Of a DNA stretch of 64,000 nt, positions 27,838-37,405 are shown in pieces; within the stretch, counting starts at the first letter, position 1; every line of letters begins with the position of its first letter. Source of the stretch: Nostoc sp. JL33 (GTDB lineage: Bacteria; Cyanobacteriota; Cyanobacteriia; Cyanobacteriales; Nostocaceae); NCBI RefSeq assembly GCF_017114985.1, contig NZ_JABXKP010000052.1, positions 86,222-150,221 on the forward strand. The letters run 5' to 3'. The translations under genes were made by a program, and so were the position numbers. Under the pieces are notes generated by a model that worked only from the letters and a program-made list of their open reading frames with translations, made no database searches and was not told the origin of the DNA.

Positions 27838-28413
27838 TCATGGTTTGAGGTTTAGCGATTTAATAAAAGATGCCCCATTCGTTTTTAGTTCTTCAGATGA
27901 TGGGGTTATGATTACAGCCTCAACAGCATAATTATTCTTTATACAAAGCAGACTTCTCTGATATAATAATTTATTCTTGATATTTAATCCTTGTTTATTA
28001 ATTTCTGATTGCAAGTCAGTACTGGGTTTGCCCATTAAAGTAAAGTCTTGACAGTTATATCCACTTTGATTAACGGGAGACTGAGATACTTCTTTACCCT
28101 GAATAAAATTTGTTTTATTAGCAGTGTTAATTAGAATTTGTAAAACTTTTGGAATTTTCTGCGGAGCTATTTGTTTGGGAAAAGTTGAATAGGTCACTGA
28201 ATATATAGATTCACTCTTAAGAGTTGTCCAATTATGGCTATTAATCACTTTTCCTGGAGAACTAACTTTTTCTAAAATAGTCCCTGGCATTAAGATACTA
28301 AAATTTCCTTCTTTGGATGTTAAAATTTTTTCTTGCGATGATACAGGTGTGCAAGCCGATAAAACAAATATCCCGAAACAATTAATTATCCAAAAACGTT
28401 TAATGATGTTCAT
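27838..28413 (-). CDS. Putative lipoprotein, unknown function
   Basis: A 191-residue exported protein. The N-terminus (MNIIKRFWIINCFGIFVLSA then CTPVSSQ) has a basic start, hydrophobic core and an LSAC lipobox, so it should be lipidated at the cysteine. The mature part includes KEGNFSILMPG, common in cyanobacterial extracytoplasmic proteins, and two later cysteines (YNCQDF, LLCIKNN). An alternative ATG at 28425 adds four residues. No neighbour suggests a role. Confidence 0.7.
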   Translation of the reverse strand: MNIIKRFWIINCFGIFVLSACTPVSSQEKILTSKEGNFSILMPGTILEKVSSPGKVINSHNWTTLKSESIYSVTYSTFPKQIAPQKIPKVLQILINTANKTNFIQGKEVSQSPVNQSGYNCQDFTLMGKPSTDLQSEINKQGLNIKNKLLYQRSLLCIKNNYAVEAVIITPSSEELKTNGASFIKSLNLKP

Positions 28414-28425
28414 AAATAAATCCAT

Positions 28426-28915
28426 AAGTGTTATTCGGTAACAATTTTTATTTAGAATGTCAAGCTATTCTCTCAACTCATGCACACGTTACTACTCCTG
28501 TTGTGTAATCTTGTAATTTGTAGCGTTTGCCTGACGAATTACAGCCAATGTCTTCAACACAGCGTCTTGTTTTAAGTTTTCCCATAATAGTGGTTTTTCT
28601 AACACAAAAGCTCCCAAATCAAATCTTGACCCAAAATTTCCCACCAACACGGCACTCATCACTTCAATAACCCACATCAGCAAGGCTTTCGGTAATTTTG
28701 GAGAAAGGTGACTTGGAAAATACGATTAAATTGAGCTTCTGAACTCGGAACTTGAGCTTTAGAACTCAATATGTCAAGTTCTACACTCAAACTCCGAGAT
28801 TCTAAACTCTAACTTTCAACCTATTAAGTAAAATTGCCGATAGATTTTCTCCACTACTGATGCTTGCGGCTAAACTTTGGGAGATTTACAGACAAAATTG
28901 CACCTTTATCAAGTT
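28426..28915. other. 490-bp region without a supported gene
   Basis: A 63-codon open frame on the minus strand (28492-28683) lacks a ribosome site and family features. The 28730-28815 stretch is a degenerate run of GAACTCA/CTCGGAACTTGAG-like units. Nothing else was seen. Confidence 0.5.
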
Positions 28916-30568
28916 TTAGTTCCTACCTTTGAAAGAGTCTAGCCATTCTTGAACTTGCTCGCGGGCAATATCGCGCCCTCCAAGACCAAAGGCTAGGGCA
29001 ATAGCAACAGCGATCGCACCTAGTAAAAGTCCAAAAGCTAAATTCACAATATCACTGGCAACTCCAATCTGTTGCAGTGCCATTGCAGAGACTAAGGCAA
29101 TGATCGCAATTCGCGCCACTTGTCCCAAAATCTGGGACTGGCGTTCCCCGGAACTGGTAATGATGTTAAAAGCTAGATTTGCCAGGAATAAGCCAATGGC
29201 AAATATTACCAATCCCGCCAAAATCCGCCCGAATATGATCACAATACCAGACACTAATGCTGTCAAGGCTGGAATATTCAGGATATTCACCGCCGCCACC
29301 GTTGCAAATAGCATAATACCCACTAAGGCAACAATGCCTGCAATTTCCGATGGAGTGCGGCTTGGAGTCTGGGAGGCTGTTGATTCTCTGGAAATTACGA
29401 TTTGTCGGCTGGGTGTTGTCAGACCCAAAATACTGAAAATGTTATTAAAGCCTAAATTAGTCAGGATACTTGTAACCAAATCCGCGATAAACCGCCCCAC
29501 AAAATAGGCAACAATCCAAATTGCCACGGCTGTAAAGATGGCAGGTAGGGCGTTGAGAATCTGTTGCAGCATGGCGATCGCAGGCACTGAGATCGCATCA
29601 ATTCGCAAGGCATTCAGCGCTGCGATCGCTACAGGAATCAAAATCAAAACATAGACAATTGTGCCGATAATACTCGATAGAGGTTGCACCCCCGCAGCCG
29701 CAGATAATCCCAACCGACTACCTAAATGGTCGATACCAGTTGTCGCCAGCAAGTTCGTCACAATCCGCCGTACTACATTAGCGATGAACCAGCCAACTAC
29801 AGCAATTAAGGCCGCCGCTAAAATGTTCGGTAGAATTAGCAGAACTTCTGTAATTAGAGCTTGTACTGGTTGTAGAGCCTGCCTGAGTCCGAGAGTATCT
29901 AAAACTGGGGCGAGAAAGAGTAAAAATATAAACCAATACAGAGCATTGCCAATCGTCTCACTCAGAGACATCTGATTCAGGCTAGGTGCGCTGTCTTGTG
30001 ATTCTGGATTCAAACGCTCATCTAGGTTAAATGCCTGTAATGAGCGCACAGTGATAATCTTCACAATGGTCGCCAAAAACCAGGCGGCTACCAAAAGGAT
30101 TCCCGCACCAACCAACTTTGGCAAAAAGCCAATAAGTTGATCGAGAAAATTATTCAGGGGTCGAGAGGCTACCTCCAGATTCAATGTCTGTAAAACAGCT
30201 ACCGCCGTCAACAGGATAATGCTCCAAAAGACTAAGCTGGAGATTAATTTCTCCACTTGCGGAACATCTTGACGACCAGTTATCCCTGCGGCAATGCGGT
30301 TATCTATGTTTGTGCGCTTGAGAATTGCTTGCGTCACTGCTGCTGCGATCGCTGCAATTAGCCAACCTACTAACAAAATTGCCACCGCCCCTAGCAGACG
30401 GGGTGTAAATAGAATCAACTGTTGAACAATATCTTGCACATCAGCGATTCCTTGATTCACTGCTGGTTGTGTCAGTTGCAGGTTGGGCGATTGTGCCAAA
30501 AATTGCTGCCCCCTCGTGGATAAAGCAACTCCTATCACCTGGGTTATTCCTTGCCAAGCTGTGTTCAT
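28916..30568 (-). CDS. Multi-helix membrane protein, mechanosensitive-channel-related (TM_helix repeats)
   Basis: A 550-residue integral membrane protein with about ten or more hydrophobic helices in repeated pairs. Each unit carries the pattern LLGAVAILLVGWLIAAIAAA ... LKRTNID, then LPKLVGAGILLVAAWFLATI, LPNILAAALIAVVGWFIANV and LPAIFTAVAIWIVAYFVGRF. These are the 'conserved TM helix' repeats (PF05552) found in MscS-related and CmpX-like proteins. A canonical MscS beta domain is not evident. Likely role: channel or membrane-tension related, by family only. Confidence 0.8.
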   Translation of the reverse strand: MNTAWQGITQVIGVALSTRGQQFLAQSPNLQLTQPAVNQGIADVQDIVQQLILFTPRLLGAVAILLVGWLIAAIAAAVTQAILKRTNIDNRIAAGITGRQDVPQVEKLISSLVFWSIILLTAVAVLQTLNLEVASRPLNNFLDQLIGFLPKLVGAGILLVAAWFLATIVKIITVRSLQAFNLDERLNPESQDSAPSLNQMSLSETIGNALYWFIFLLFLAPVLDTLGLRQALQPVQALITEVLLILPNILAAALIAVVGWFIANVVRRIVTNLLATTGIDHLGSRLGLSAAAGVQPLSSIIGTIVYVLILIPVAIAALNALRIDAISVPAIAMLQQILNALPAIFTAVAIWIVAYFVGRFIADLVTSILTNLGFNNIFSILGLTTPSRQIVISRESTASQTPSRTPSEIAGIVALVGIMLFATVAAVNILNIPALTALVSGIVIIFGRILAGLVIFAIGLFLANLAFNIITSSGERQSQILGQVARIAIIALVSAMALQQIGVASDIVNLAFGLLLGAIAVAIALAFGLGGRDIAREQVQEWLDSFKGRN

Positions 30569-30894
30569 GGTTTTCGGGAATTAAGCTTAAATATTCGCCG
30601 CAAACACTGAGTCAGTGTTTCGCCTATCAATTTACCAGTAAAAACATACATCTATGGGATGATACCAAGAATAATTTTTGAGTTTGTTAGGGACTTCCAA
30701 ATAAAAAAATACTCAACTACTTCTTGTGGGGTGGGCATCTTGCCCGCCTTTCTATACGGGCGGGCAAGATTGCCCACCCCACAATATTGGGTAATTTATT
30801 TGTTGGAAGTCCCTTACTTAATATTTGCTTAAATCTACTGTCAGTGCTGAATTTTGCGTTACTCTAATTGCAGCAACAGCATCAAAGATGTGGA
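30569..30894. other. 326-bp gene-free region containing a MITE-like repeat
   Basis: The region upstream of the SRPBCC gene is mostly the inverted-repeat element at 30689-30814. No gene is seen. Confidence 0.6.
30689..30814. repeat. MITE-like inverted repeat, ~126 bp
   Basis: Terminal arms AGGGACTTCCAA (30689-30700) and TTGGAAGTCCCT (30803-30814). Inner arms TGTGGGGTGGGCATCTTGCC and its complement near 30760-30781 create a long cruciform. A related element is at 59296-59412 and a fragment at 62910-62940. Confidence 0.8.
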
Positions 30895-31338
30895 ATGTCC
30901 CAAGTTTTGTCACAATCGATTGAAATTAATGCTACAGCTACGGTGGTGGAGCGCTGTATTAGCGATTTAACCCTTATGCACCGTTGGCTCAACCCCGTCC
31001 TCCGTTGCGAACCTGTGGGCGAATCTTGGAGTACCGATGTCGGCAGTCAAAGTCGTTTTATCATTCAGATTCCTCTACTGAAACCCACGTTGAATAGCGT
31101 AGTTGTGGAACGAGAACCGGGTTTGGTAGTCTGGGAATTTCAGGGATTTTTTCAAGGGCGCGATCGCTGGGAATGTCAGCCAACAGAAAAGGGAACGCGC
31201 CTACTCAACCGCTTTGAGTACGATATCCCTAACCCCTTAGTGAGTTGGGGTTTCAACACCTTTGCTGCATCTTGGACAAAAGAAGATATGCAAGCCCAAC
31301 TGCGCCGCCTCAAACGAGTCGCAGAAGAACAAAAATAA
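30895..31338 (+). CDS. SRPBCC (START/polyketide-cyclase-like) protein
   Basis: A 147-residue helix-grip protein with the typical opening SQSIEINATATVVERCISDL, a central VVEREPGLVVWEFQGFFQGRD and C-terminal helix (TKEDMQAQLRRLKRVAEEQ). These proteins bind hydrophobic ligands; the ligand here is unknown. I start at ATG 30895 because the family begins just before the SIEI strand; a TTG at 30868 would add nine unlike residues. Confidence 0.82.
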   Translation: MSQVLSQSIEINATATVVERCISDLTLMHRWLNPVLRCEPVGESWSTDVGSQSRFIIQIPLLKPTLNSVVVEREPGLVVWEFQGFFQGRDRWECQPTEKGTRLLNRFEYDIPNPLVSWGFNTFAASWTKEDMQAQLRRLKRVAEEQK

Positions 31339-31720
31339 TTCGATCATTGGTCTTTTAACTAACTATGTTTGGTTCATGGCCAATAGTCCAAAAGAAATTA
31401 CTTAACAATTCCTAACCCTCTGCCGACTGCCTTCTTCACAAGACTTTTGCGATCGCTGTGAGAATTCATTCCCAAGCAGTTTTTGAGAATAGTCCTTCAT
31501 GATTACCTTAAGTATAAACACAGTTTCTAACCTTTAGTAGATGGGGTTAGAAGTCTTTTAAAGTCAGTGTTATTACGTTCGTTACCCCACATTAGTAGCT
31601 TTATTTCTCAGTGAATTTTCTGTGAAGTAGGTAAAAAAGTTTTAAATCATTTAGATACACATATTAGTATCAAAGCGTTGAAAGCAGACAAAAAGATTCG
31701 TTTCTAGGGTAAATAACAGA
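31339..31720. other. 382-bp upstream region of a PEP-CTERM gene
   Basis: AT-rich with no supported gene, repeat array or clear terminator. Probably contains the promoter of the 31721 gene, but no convincing -35/-10 pair can be named. Confidence 0.4.
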
Positions 31721-32326
31721 ATGGCTACTGTAAATGTTTTGACAAATTTATCACTGATTACAGTGGGAGCAGCAGTTATTGCACTGGGAGCAGCAGGAAC
31801 CGCACAAGCTAAGACTTATACTGAAGTCGGTGATGCAGGTAAGACTTTAAAAACCGCCCAAAATCTTCCTGGTGGGATTAATGTCATCAAAGGAACTATC
31901 TCTTCTAAGAACGGTGCTGACCTCTTTTCTTTCTTTTGGGATAGTGGGCGATTCAAAGCTACAACAGTCGATGGTGCATCCTTCGATACCCTATTAGAAC
32001 TATTTGATTCTAAGGGTACGGTAATCGCTCTGGAGGACGATTCTAAGGGTACGGCACAATCCACTATCAATGAATTTTTGGATACTGGTGAGTACTTCTT
32101 GGGAATATCATCCTCCCCCAACCTTGCTTTATTTGGTATTAATTATGGTACTATTCCTGGTTCGTCTTCTGGCGATTACTCTATCAGCCTAAACAAGAAG
32201 ACTGCTTCTTTTCCCAAACCCACTTCTGTTCCTGAACCCGCTTCTATCATCGGTATCTTAGGCTTAGGTGCATTCGGACTTACCTCTGTTCGCAACCGTA
32301 AACAACAAGCCGCAGTTAAGGCATAA
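31721..32326 (+). CDS. PEP-CTERM sorting domain protein (exported)
   Basis: A 201-residue exported protein. The signal peptide ends in GTAQAK (after LITVGAAVIALGAAGTAQA). The middle has a pre-peptidase-C-like pattern (FDTLLELFDSKGTVIALEDD, GEYFLGISS) typical of extracellular beta-sandwich domains. The C-terminus is a textbook PEP-CTERM signal: SVPEPASIIGILGLGAFG followed by RNRKQQ. In bacteria such signals are processed by exosortase for surface or matrix display. The signal region resembles that of the second PEP-CTERM gene at 34235. A terminator follows. Confidence 0.88.
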   Translation: MATVNVLTNLSLITVGAAVIALGAAGTAQAKTYTEVGDAGKTLKTAQNLPGGINVIKGTISSKNGADLFSFFWDSGRFKATTVDGASFDTLLELFDSKGTVIALEDDSKGTAQSTINEFLDTGEYFLGISSSPNLALFGINYGTIPGSSSGDYSISLNKKTASFPKPTSVPEPASIIGILGLGAFGLTSVRNRKQQAAVKA

Positions 32327-32352
32327 GCATCTATTTTCATTTAACTAACCAC

Positions 32353-32386
32353 TGCTGTGTCAATATGTTGCTGACACAGCATTTTT
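32353..32386 (+). terminator. Rho-independent terminator after PEP-CTERM gene
   Basis: TGCTGTGTCA (32353-32362) pairs with TGACACAGCA (32372-32381), then TTTTT. It sits between convergent genes at 31721 and 32390. Confidence 0.85.
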
Positions 32387-32389
32387 GAT

Positions 32390-33214
32390 TCAACTATTTT
32401 TACCCAACTTAGCAAGTAACTGCCGAATCACAGATGCATCCTCGGCATCAGGAACTTTTGCTAAATACTTTTGTAAGTCGTCTATAGCTTGGGGGTAGTA
32501 ACCAAGTTGATAATAGATCAAACCGCGATCGCGCAATTCTAAAGTTAAATTAGGAAACAGTAACAAAATTCGTTCAATCGCTCCTAGCGTTTTTTCTAAA
32601 TCTTGTTGTTTGATATAAATAAATTTTAAATTTGTCAGCATCCGTGCCAAAAATTGCCGATTACTGACTACGGCTAAAAATTCTGGTTGTAGCGTCACAG
32701 GTTGCTGATAAAGTTGAGACAGGCGTTCCTCGCAATCTTGAGCAAATATTATTTCACCACCATTGAAAGCATCCACAAAAATTTCTATATCTGGAATATC
32801 CGGGCGGATTAGGAAATGTCCTGGCATTCCCACACCCACCATCGGAAAATCAATCCGTCGGGCAACTTCCAGGTAAACTAGCGCTAAGGTAATCGGAATC
32901 CCCAATCGGCGGTCAATTACATCATTGAAAAAGCTGTTGCGCGGGTCGTAATAGTCAATTTTATTACCAGAAAACTTTAAATCTTCGTAGAGATACTGAT
33001 TAATACTTTGAACTATCCGCAAAGGATATCGTGAAGAAGGCAGACGTTCTTGAAGCTCCCATGCCATTGTCTGAAGAGCATTCAGGTATTCCTCTGGATC
33101 TAGGTTGGGATATTCTTCTTGTGCAATATACAAAGATGCCTTTGCTAAGTCAATGTGCTCGTCAGACTGCTGAATCTCCTGGTAAAAATATTGTCGTGCT
33201 GACGATAAATTCAT
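32390..33214 (-). CDS. SirB1 family protein (transglutaminase-like plus TPR)
   Basis: A 274-residue protein. Residues about 40-190 form a transglutaminase-like core (RRLGIPITLALVYLEVARRI, VGMPGHFLIRP, EIFVDAFNGGEI), typical of the SirB1/Transglut_core2 family; the active-site cysteine seen in true transglutaminases is not conserved at this position. The last 70 residues carry TPR-like helices (YIKQQDLEKTLGAIERILLL, YYQLGYYPQAIDDLQKYLAK). Function in cyanobacteria is unknown. Confidence 0.85.
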   Translation of the reverse strand: MNLSSARQYFYQEIQQSDEHIDLAKASLYIAQEEYPNLDPEEYLNALQTMAWELQERLPSSRYPLRIVQSINQYLYEDLKFSGNKIDYYDPRNSFFNDVIDRRLGIPITLALVYLEVARRIDFPMVGVGMPGHFLIRPDIPDIEIFVDAFNGGEIIFAQDCEERLSQLYQQPVTLQPEFLAVVSNRQFLARMLTNLKFIYIKQQDLEKTLGAIERILLLFPNLTLELRDRGLIYYQLGYYPQAIDDLQKYLAKVPDAEDASVIRQLLAKLGKNS

Positions 33215-34234
33215 AAGCTGTTGCTCGGTGAAAGTGTGAGGATGAAGCGAGAGCGGTTTGGCTGAATTGAAAACAGTTTTTTGTACCTATTTTTATATTA
33301 GGGACATTCAGAAGATTTGGAAATCTAGTTTATGCATAAGTTTCATGACATTAATCTATCCAGGGAATGAAAATAGGTTAATGTAGCTTTTTTTGATTGA
33401 CTAAAATATAGTTTTATGGTAGTCGTTTGTGCTAAATCTGTTCTGAGCAATGTAAAGATGTATGGTGTCAAAGTACCAATTAGTAATTATTAATTACTCA
33501 GATTCCGAAATGGCGTTGAGAGGATGTGTATTAACTATTTGAATAAATGGTATAGCCCTGCTCTTTCTGCGATCGGTAGGGAGAGCAGATTTTTTATGTA
33601 AACTTTCCTAACGGAATTTAGTAAGCGTTAGCGTTCGCGGAGCGTCTCGTAGAGAAGCTCGCCGCAGGCATCGCTACCCTAAGTTTTTAACTATTGTGGT
33701 TTTAATCGGTAGGTATCATAACAGTGTGTTTCTACGATATTCTTGACTGTAATTTTTATTATATTAGGATACTTACGCATAATTACGTTGATAAATCTTT
33801 CTGAAAGCAACAACTTAATTTTACAAAGGTTTAGTGAATTATTTACTTGATATTACGTATATAAGTCGCCTTAAATCTAGGTTTTGGCTGCTATTTAACC
33901 TAGTTTGGAATGTATTTCTTATGTGAATACACGCAAATCCTCTCGACACTAAATAAATTTACCAGTAACTTAAGTGAATAAGCGAGTGAGGAAAACACTG
34001 ATAATAACCTCCTGAAATAACTAGAAGACAAAAGCTAAGTTAAAAACTTTAGTCATTTTCAAAGAGTGCTTATATCTGCGTAGGCGTAGCCCGTCGTAGA
34101 CATCGCAGCGAGAGGCTGAAACTTCAGCTGTCGCACTTGAGGCGTTATGTGCAATTTCGCCGATGTTTTTGCTGACATATTTGGTTGGCAAAATTCCTAC
34201 TATTAAATACCAATTTTTTGGAGAAATGTATTGT
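33215..34234. other. About 1 kb without protein genes; orphan terminator and repeats
   Basis: The longest gene-free stretch. It contains an orphan terminator at 33558-33595, a GCGTTCGCGGAGCGTCTCGT repeat at about 33630-33672 and a CGTAGGCGTAGCCCGTCGTA repeat near 34078-34110. An open frame on the minus strand at 34021-34305 overlaps the PEP-CTERM signal peptide and is not believed. Confidence 0.6.
33558..33595 (+). terminator. Orphan rho-independent terminator
   Basis: CTGCTCT (33558-33564) pairs with AGAGCAG (33582-33588), followed by six T residues. No plus-strand protein gene precedes it for more than 300 bp, so it may end an unannotated small RNA. Confidence 0.7.
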
Positions 34235-34939
34235 ATGACAATTTCAACTGTTATGAAAAACTTATCAATGGCTACTATTGGAGCAACATTTATAGCTCTG
34301 TCCACACTAGGCGTATCAAAGGCAGAAGCGGCAGTAATCGTTCTTGACTTTGAAGGAGTTGGTGATATAAAACCTGTTGGTAATTTCTACGATACAGCTC
34401 CCCAAGACTTTGATATCACCTTCTCATCTAATGCATTGGGTCTTGTCGATTCTGATGCTGGCGGTCGGGGCAATTTTGGTGGTGAACCCAGCCCAGACAC
34501 AATTCTATACTTTCTAGATGGCTCTGGTGTAACCTTGAAAGCAGGAAATGGCTTCAACACTGGGTTGTCATTTTTCTATTCGGCGGTCAATAAGCCCGGA
34601 TTTGTGAATATATACAGCGGACTTAACGCCAATGGAAATTTACTTGCCAGTATAAATTTACCATTAACAACGTTTAATGGAGCACCTGACCCAACTGGCG
34701 AATTTAGCCCATTCGTTCCTATTGGCATATCGTTTTCAGGTATTGCCAAATCAGTAGATTTTGGAGGAACAATGAATGAGATTGCCTTTGATAATATCAC
34801 CTTGGGTTCCGTAATCCCTGGTGGTTCTAAATCTGTCCCTGAACCAGGTTCTATATTAGGTGTGTTGGCAGTAGGTGTTTTCAGTGCTAATACGCTACTG
34901 AAGCGCAAACAGCAACAAAAAGTCACAGCCAAAATATAA
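34235..34939 (+). CDS. PEP-CTERM sorting domain protein (exported)
   Basis: A 234-residue exported protein. Start chosen at ATG 34235 (MTISTVMKNLSMATIGATFI), with GGAGAA at 34220-34225; the frame is open further upstream but gives no signal peptide. The signal ends near KAEAA. The mature region is beta-rich (LDFEGVGDIKPVGNFYD, SGVTLKAGNGFNTGLSFFYS, VPIGISFSGIAKSVDFGG). The C-terminus SVPEPGSILGVLAVGVF followed by KRKQQQ is a PEP-CTERM signal. It shares signal style with the gene at 31721. A terminator follows. Confidence 0.87.
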   Translation: MTISTVMKNLSMATIGATFIALSTLGVSKAEAAVIVLDFEGVGDIKPVGNFYDTAPQDFDITFSSNALGLVDSDAGGRGNFGGEPSPDTILYFLDGSGVTLKAGNGFNTGLSFFYSAVNKPGFVNIYSGLNANGNLLASINLPLTTFNGAPDPTGEFSPFVPIGISFSGIAKSVDFGGTMNEIAFDNITLGSVIPGGSKSVPEPGSILGVLAVGVFSANTLLKRKQQQKVTAKI

Positions 34940-34963
34940 AAGCATAACAAAATTTACTTTAGT

Positions 34964-35003
34964 AACTGCCGTGTCTGCCATTGAAGGATACGGCAGTTTT
35001 TTA
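34964..35003 (+). terminator. Rho-independent terminator after second PEP-CTERM gene
   Basis: AACTGCCG (34964-34971) pairs with CGGCAGTT (34991-34998) and is followed by T residues. Confidence 0.8.
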
Positions 35004-35161
35004 TCTGGAGTTTTCCCCAATCGTGATTATGTCATACAACCTAACCTAATTTCTAATCCCAAGCTGCTTTTTAAGGAATTACTAAGGGAGTTATGTCCCC
35101 GTCCGGTGCTACAGTGAAAGGTGACATTGCTTAAATTTATGTCTTCTCCGACCTTATCTGA

Positions 35162-36637
<1,476 letters not shown>

Positions 36638-36840
36638 TCATTAGTCAAGAGTCATTAGTCATTAGTCATTAGTCATTAGTCATTAGTTCAAGTGCTAATG
36701 ACTAATGGCAAATTGCAAAAGACAAAGGACAAGTGACACGCAAAGTCAAAGCGGAGGTTTCCTCCGTTGGCGCAGCCGGCCGCAGGCATCAGAACTTTGC
36801 AAGAGAGGACAAATGACAAAAGACAAAGGACAAAAGACAA
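36638..36840. repeat. TAGTCAT heptamer array and related repeats between atpD and atpC
   Basis: About six TAGTCAT units (36636-36690), then AGGACAAATGACAAAAGACA-type units up to the atpC start and a CGCAGCCGGCCGCAGGCATC motif near 36770. The 203-bp gap is wholly repetitive. Confidence 0.85.
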
Positions 36841-37254
36841 ATGACATTAACCGTTCGTGTAATTTCCCCAGATAAAACAGTATGGGATGCCCCAGCTGAA
36901 GAAGTCGTTTTGCCTAGCACCACCGGTCAACTAGGTATCCTAACTGGACACGCACCACTTTTGACCGCCCTGGATACTGGTGTAATGCGAGTCCGGGCCG
37001 CTAAAAATCAGAATTGGCAAGCGATCGCTCTTTTGGGTGGCTTTGCCGAAGTCGAAGAAAATGAAGTGACAATTCTGGTTAACGGTGCTGAACGTGGCGA
37101 CAAAATTAACCTTGAAGAAGCGCGTACTGCTTACAACCAAGCACAAGCGCGTCTGGATCAAGTGACAGCAGACGATCGCCAAGCCCAAATCCAGGCAACT
37201 CAAGCCTTCAAACGCGCCCGCGCTCGCTTTCAAGCGGCTGGCGGTTTGATCTAA
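36841..37254 (+). CDS. atpC: ATP synthase F1 subunit epsilon
   Basis: A 137-residue epsilon subunit, which links the rotor and inhibits ATP hydrolysis. It shows the N-terminal beta sandwich ([53 protein letters not shown]) and the C-terminal helical hairpin ([18 protein letters not shown], then [12 protein letters not shown]). Downstream of atpD with a 203-bp repeat-filled gap; probably cotranscribed. Confidence 0.97.
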   Translation: MTLTVRVISPDKTVWDAPAEEVVLPSTTGQLGILTGHAPLLTALDTGVMRVRAAKNQNWQAIALLGGFAEVEENEVTILVNGAERGDKINLEEARTAYNQAQARLDQVTADDRQAQIQATQAFKRARARFQAAGGLI

Positions 37255-37275
37255 TTTTACTTTATATTTCAACTT

Positions 37276-37310
37276 TGTAGGTTGGGCAATGTCCAACCTA
37301 CAAGATATTT
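37276..37310 (+). terminator. Possible terminator after atpC
   Basis: TTGTAGGTTGGGCA pairs with TGTCCAACCTACAA (about 37276-37303), followed by an AT-rich tract without a perfect T run. It could end the atpD-atpC transcript. Confidence 0.55.
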
Positions 37311-37405
37311 ATTAATTTTAAAAAAATTACGCCAAGTTTAAGAAATCGAGGCAAGCCCTGGTGAAGTGTTACATTAACTAATTAGTTGCCCAATGGGCAC
37401 AAGTT

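Noticed and set aside
28492..28683. 63-codon minus-strand open frame in a gene-free region
   Set aside because: No ribosome site, no recognisable family, and poor amino acid pattern; could be chance or a gene remnant.
29100..29507. 135-codon plus-strand frame opposite the channel-like gene
   Set aside because: Antisense shadow of the repeated membrane helices at 28916-30568.
34021..34305. 94-codon minus-strand open frame
   Set aside because: It overlaps the signal peptide of the well-supported PEP-CTERM gene at 34235 and part of an intergenic repeat.
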